Shown here one piece after another: positions 34,370-37,257 of a DNA stretch of 37,257 nt; position 1 is the first letter of the stretch, and each line of letters starts with the position of its first letter. The position numbers were made by a program, and so were the translations under genes. The stretch is from positions 38,903 through 76,159 of the forward strand of contig NZ_LMUH01000025.1 in assembly GCF_009766105.1 (NCBI RefSeq). Direction: 5' to 3'. Under the pieces are notes generated by a model that made no database searches, had not been told where the DNA came from, and saw only the letters and a list, made by a program, of their open reading frames with translations. The stretch comes from Granulicella sp. S156 (GTDB lineage: Bacteria; Acidobacteriota; Terriglobia; Terriglobales; Acidobacteriaceae).

Positions 34370-35584
34370 CTACGAGGTCGGCTTGTCCGGCACATCCATC
34401 CGCGCGTAAAAATCTTCAAGAAACCGTGGCCCATAGCCTTCCAGCAGCGACTCCACCCGCTGGGCCGATTCCGAGCTCACGATCAGCCCCGCATGATGGT
34501 GCTTGGGCAGCCGGTAGACGATCTCCGGATCGGCATAGGCCGAGAGATCAGGCTGCTCCTGACGCGCCAGGCAGATGACGCTGCCGGCATAGTCCTTGCG
34601 CAGCGCAGGAAGCCGGTAACGCTCTCCACGTAGCGCGGCAACCTCGATCCGCGCCCACTCCGCCCACGGATTCAGCCCGCTCGCGTACTCCACCACCTCG
34701 GCGATGAATGCGCCGCCTACCCTTGCCGCCGTCTCCAGAAAATAAAAACAACCATTCGAGTGGGCTTTGATGAATTCGCTGTGCGTAACGCCGTGGCTCA
34801 TACCCAGCGCGGACAGGGTAGCCGCATGGATCGCACGTAGCGATACCGCGTCGCCGCTCGCACGGTCGAGCGTTCGCGTCGTAAAGACGCCGCCCTGGTG
34901 CATGGTCTGCATGGGCGGCTTGCCGTACTTGTGTGCTGCGGCAAACAATACCTCCCTGCCCCAGGTAACGCCTTCGACATGAAAGATCTCGCCAGGAACG
35001 AAGCACTCCAGCACATGTTCGCTGGCTGCATCGCCCATCTGTTCGAGCAGCGGCCAGATATTCTCCGGCTGCTCCACCCGTTTGATCCCAATGGCCGATG
35101 CGCTCGACCTCGGCTTCAGAAGCCAGGGTCCCTGAGTATTTTGCAGAAAATGGCGGACGTCTTCGTAGTTCACAACGGGTGAGAAGTCTGGAACCGGAAC
35201 CCCGGCAGCCCTGGCTGCCGTCCTCATCGCCAGCTTGTCGCGAAAGAACCGCGTTGCGGTCTGCCCCATCCCTGGTAACCGCAGATGCTCGCGCAATAGC
35301 GCCGCCGTCTCAAGATCGAACTCATCCAGCGCGACGATACGGTCGATGTGGTGCTCGCGGGCATAGTAGGTGACGGTGTTGAGCACCTGTTCCGGCGTCA
35401 GGCCTACGGGCATGGTGTGAAATGCCGTAAGCGCGTCTTTAGGCCAGTCCCCGTGTGCATGCTTCTCGGTTGTCAGCAGCGTAACGTCGCAACCAAGCGC
35501 AGCAGCCTCGCGCAGAAACGCCTGCCCTTTTTCGTAGGTGCTGATGCAAAATATCGCCGGCTTTCGCTCTGTGCCCACCGCCAT
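34370..35584 (-). CDS. ATP-grasp family enzyme
   Basis: A 404-residue protein. The N-terminal Rossmann-like part (about 10-100) reads IFCISTYEKGQAFLREAAALG, then DEFDLETAALLRE. The ATP-grasp domain is about 115-330: DKLAMRTAARAAGVPVP, LLKPRSSASAIGIK for nucleotide, the ECFVPGEIFHVEG strand, and FLETAARVGGAFIAEVVEYASG with the metal-binding acidic residue and catalytic arginine. A C-terminal small domain follows. Family members ligate carboxylates to amines, as in peptide, amino-acid or biotin-type ligases, so this could condense amino acids or modify a sugar-linked carboxylate. The start has GGAGG seven bases upstream. It follows hldE by 32 bases. Confidence 0.85.
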   Translation of the reverse strand: MAVGTERKPAIFCISTYEKGQAFLREAAALGCDVTLLTTEKHAHGDWPKDALTAFHTMPVGLTPEQVLNTVTYYAREHHIDRIVALDEFDLETAALLREHLRLPGMGQTATRFFRDKLAMRTAARAAGVPVPDFSPVVNYEDVRHFLQNTQGPWLLKPRSSASAIGIKRVEQPENIWPLLEQMGDAASEHVLECFVPGEIFHVEGVTWGREVLFAAAHKYGKPPMQTMHQGGVFTTRTLDRASGDAVSLRAIHAATLSALGMSHGVTHSEFIKAHSNGCFYFLETAARVGGAFIAEVVEYASGLNPWAEWARIEVAALRGERYRLPALRKDYAGSVICLARQEQPDLSAYADPEIVYRLPKHHHAGLIVSSESAQRVESLLEGYGPRFLEDFYARMDVPDKPTS

Positions 35585-35616
35585 AGCCCACCCTCCGCCG
35601 TCTTTGCTGTTTCCTG

Positions 35617-37086
35617 TTAACTGCCCTGCAGCTTCCGCACAATGTTCGTTGTCGAAAAACCTTCGACCGTGGGCACGATCTCGACTCGCCCGCCGTGGGC
35701 CATTACATCCTCATATCCCACGACATTCTCCGCAATATAGTCTCCGCCCTTTACAAGAACATCAGGTTTCACCGTGCGAATTAATTCCAGAGGGGTATCT
35801 TCTTCAAACAACACGACGGCATCCACTGCCGCCAGGGCTGCCATCACCCGCGATCGTTCGCGATCGCCCACAATCGGCCGCGAAGGCCCCTTGAGCCGCC
35901 GGATCGAGTCGTCCGAGTTCAACCCCAATACCAGCTTCGAGCCGAAACGCCGACAGTCTTCAAGCAGGGTAATGTGACCGACATGCAGCAGATCAAAGCA
36001 ACCGTTGGTAAAAACGATGCTCTCGCCGGCCGCACGCCACTCCTTGATACGCTGGGTTAATCGGTCGCCATCGAGAATCTTCTCCGCGCCCGAAATGCCA
36101 CTCGAAGGTGTCAGCGCAGCGACCAACTCGTGGCGCGCAATGGGAACCGTGCCCACCTTCGCTACCACAATGCCAGCCGCGAGGTTCGCCAACTCCACCG
36201 CTGTCTCATTTTTCAGCCCCGCAGCCAAGCAAGCAGCCAATGTCGCAATTACGGTATCGCCCGCACCGGAGACGTCGTACACCTCACGCGCTCGTGCCGG
36301 CGAGTGATACATCCCCGCATCTGAAAGAACGCGGATCCCCTTCTCGCTCATCGTGACCGTCAGAAACTTCAGGTCGTGTTCGAGACGCTGCGCCTCGCCC
36401 GCAGCCAGCAACGCCTCCAGCTCGTGCATCGAAACGCCCGTCGCCGCCGCGAGTTCATTCAGGTTCGGACACACTGTTGTCGCGCCGGAGTACTTGCTGA
36501 AGTCGGGCGACTTGGGGTCGGCCAGCACGGGAATGCCTGTCTGCCTTGCGGTACGGATTACAACCTCACACAACTCCGCCGAAAGCGCGCCCTTTGCATA
36601 GTCCGAAAGCACCACAGCGTGTACCTTCGGAATAAGCTGTTCTACACGCTCCTGCAGGCGTTGCCGGTCGATGGCGGCAGGGCTATCGCGGCTCTCGATA
36701 TCCAGCCGCAGAAGCTGTTGCATACGCCCAAGAATGCGTGTCTTAGAGATCGTCGGCAATGCCGTCGAGACGACCCCCGCCGTATCGATCTTCGCAGCAT
36801 CAAGAGCCGCAGATAGCTCTCGCTGCTCCGTATCGCTGCCCCAGAAACCGGCCAGAAGCGCCTGACAGCCCAATCCCGCAAGGTTCATTGCGACGTTAGC
36901 CGCCCCACCCGGCCGCTCATAGCGCTGCGCGTGCCGCAATACGGGCACTGGCGCCTCCGGCGAGATGCGATCGACCTCACCGAGAATATAGCGATCAAGC
37001 ATCAAATCGCCCACCACCAACACCTTCAGGTTGCTGAAACCACCCTCCAGCAGCGCCAGAACCTCATGTATCTCCTGCATTATCAA
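35617..37086 (-). CDS. hldE: Bifunctional heptose-7-phosphate kinase / heptose-1-phosphate adenylyltransferase
   Basis: A 489-residue HldE (RfaE) giving ADP-glycero-manno-heptose for LPS inner core. The N-terminal PfkB-type kinase (about 1-330) has GDLMLDRYILGEVDRISPEAPVPV, GGAANVAMNLAGLG and the anion-hole motif DVSGAGDTV. The C-terminal nucleotidyltransferase (about 345-489) has FTNGCFDLLHVGHITLL (the HxGH motif), LNSDDSIRRLKGPSRPI and LVKGGDY. A TTG at 37086 has GAGGAG eight bases upstream and overlaps the preceding stop by four bases, so I keep it; the ATG at 37080 is the alternative. Both domains look complete. Confidence 0.93.
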   Translation of the reverse strand: MIMQEIHEVLALLEGGFSNLKVLVVGDLMLDRYILGEVDRISPEAPVPVLRHAQRYERPGGAANVAMNLAGLGCQALLAGFWGSDTEQRELSAALDAAKIDTAGVVSTALPTISKTRILGRMQQLLRLDIESRDSPAAIDRQRLQERVEQLIPKVHAVVLSDYAKGALSAELCEVVIRTARQTGIPVLADPKSPDFSKYSGATTVCPNLNELAAATGVSMHELEALLAAGEAQRLEHDLKFLTVTMSEKGIRVLSDAGMYHSPARAREVYDVSGAGDTVIATLAACLAAGLKNETAVELANLAAGIVVAKVGTVPIARHELVAALTPSSGISGAEKILDGDRLTQRIKEWRAAGESIVFTNGCFDLLHVGHITLLEDCRRFGSKLVLGLNSDDSIRRLKGPSRPIVGDRERSRVMAALAAVDAVVLFEEDTPLELIRTVKPDVLVKGGDYIAENVVGYEDVMAHGGRVEIVPTVEGFSTTNIVRKLQGS

Positions 37087-37257
37087 CTTCTCTTCTCCTC
37101 AAGTAGGGGCAGCTTCCGGATAGCGTGCACCTGAGCCTTTCTCAGATGCTCCTGAGTGGCCTGCCAAGCTTCTTCGCCCCCAATAGACAAGATGCATTTC
37201 TTGCCCTGCACGACGCACGTCTCCAAAAGGCAGCCGCCGCACTCCACCCAGTGGAGC
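37083..37257 (-). CDS. Probable glycosyltransferase family 9 (heptosyltransferase), C-terminal end (partial)
   Basis: Only the last 58 codons are inside the window; the frame enters from the right edge. It reads ECGGCLLETCVVQGKKC then ILSIGGEEAWQATQEHL and ends just inside hldE (TTGA overlap). The C-x2-C-x4-C-x6-C pattern followed by an xxI...E-x helix is seen at the C-terminus of many GT9 ADP-heptose:LPS heptosyltransferases, and the neighbour hldE makes the sugar donor. With so little sequence the assignment is tentative. Confidence 0.5.
   Translation of the reverse strand, partial: LHWVECGGCLLETCVVQGKKCILSIGGEEAWQATQEHLRKAQVHAIRKLPLLEEKRS

Overview
The window reads as a chromosomal segment of a Gram-negative soil bacterium, most likely an acidobacterium (class Terriglobia). 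Pointers are a TonB receptor with an N-terminal carboxypeptidase-regulatory-like domain, a VWFA-related protein, two DUF3857/transglutaminase proteins, a TPR-secretin-cohesin fusion beside GspG-like pseudopilins, moderately high GC and dense short operons. This placement comes from family knowledge, not a database search. I see no phage, insertion sequence, CRISPR array or conjugation gene; it looks like ordinary chromosome with housekeeping genes among envelope genes.

Layout. 1-5063: a truncated VWFA-related gene, then a TonB-dependent receptor preceded by a clear cobalamin riboswitch, with a B12-binding-type radical SAM gene upstream on the same strand. 5264-10474: a polyprenyl-phosphate-type GT2, an odd tRNA-Arg(CCU), a 55-residue small protein, ispG, and a translationally coupled MFS transporter/GT2 pair convergent with ispG across a perfect bidirectional terminator. 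10521-15148: queF, an exported cysteine-less peroxiredoxin-like protein, a secreted M48 protease and a TMTC-like membrane protein with TPRs.

15198-18922: a compact secretion/pilus-like operon: a secretin with N-terminal TPRs and a C-terminal cohesin domain, followed by three related pseudopilin genes, the middle one lacking the prepilin processing motif. 19373-23535: smpB, an EamA transporter, leucyl aminopeptidase and a DAG-kinase-family lipid kinase. 23713-28065: an operon of a flippase-like LPG_synthase_TM protein, argS and a Tat-exported metallo-beta-lactamase-fold protein. 28280-33984: a polytopic membrane protein and a tandem of exported transglutaminase-like proteins, one with an intact and one with a lost catalytic triad. 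34266-37257: tRNA-Lys(UUU), then an operon (reading leftward) of a probable GT9 heptosyltransferase C-terminus, hldE and an ATP-grasp enzyme, pointing to LPS inner-core synthesis.

The common theme is the cell envelope: sugar transfer (three GTs plus HldE), lipid-linked precursors (IspG, lipid kinase, flippase-like protein), exported enzymes and a secretin machine. No single locus is plainly a new defence or mobile system. The items most worth following are the secretin-cohesin operon, the tRNA-Arg with a swapped 19-56 tertiary pair, the live/dead transglutaminase pair, and the B12 riboswitch/receptor/radical SAM cluster. Several genes start downstream of the longest open frame; those choices are explained per gene.
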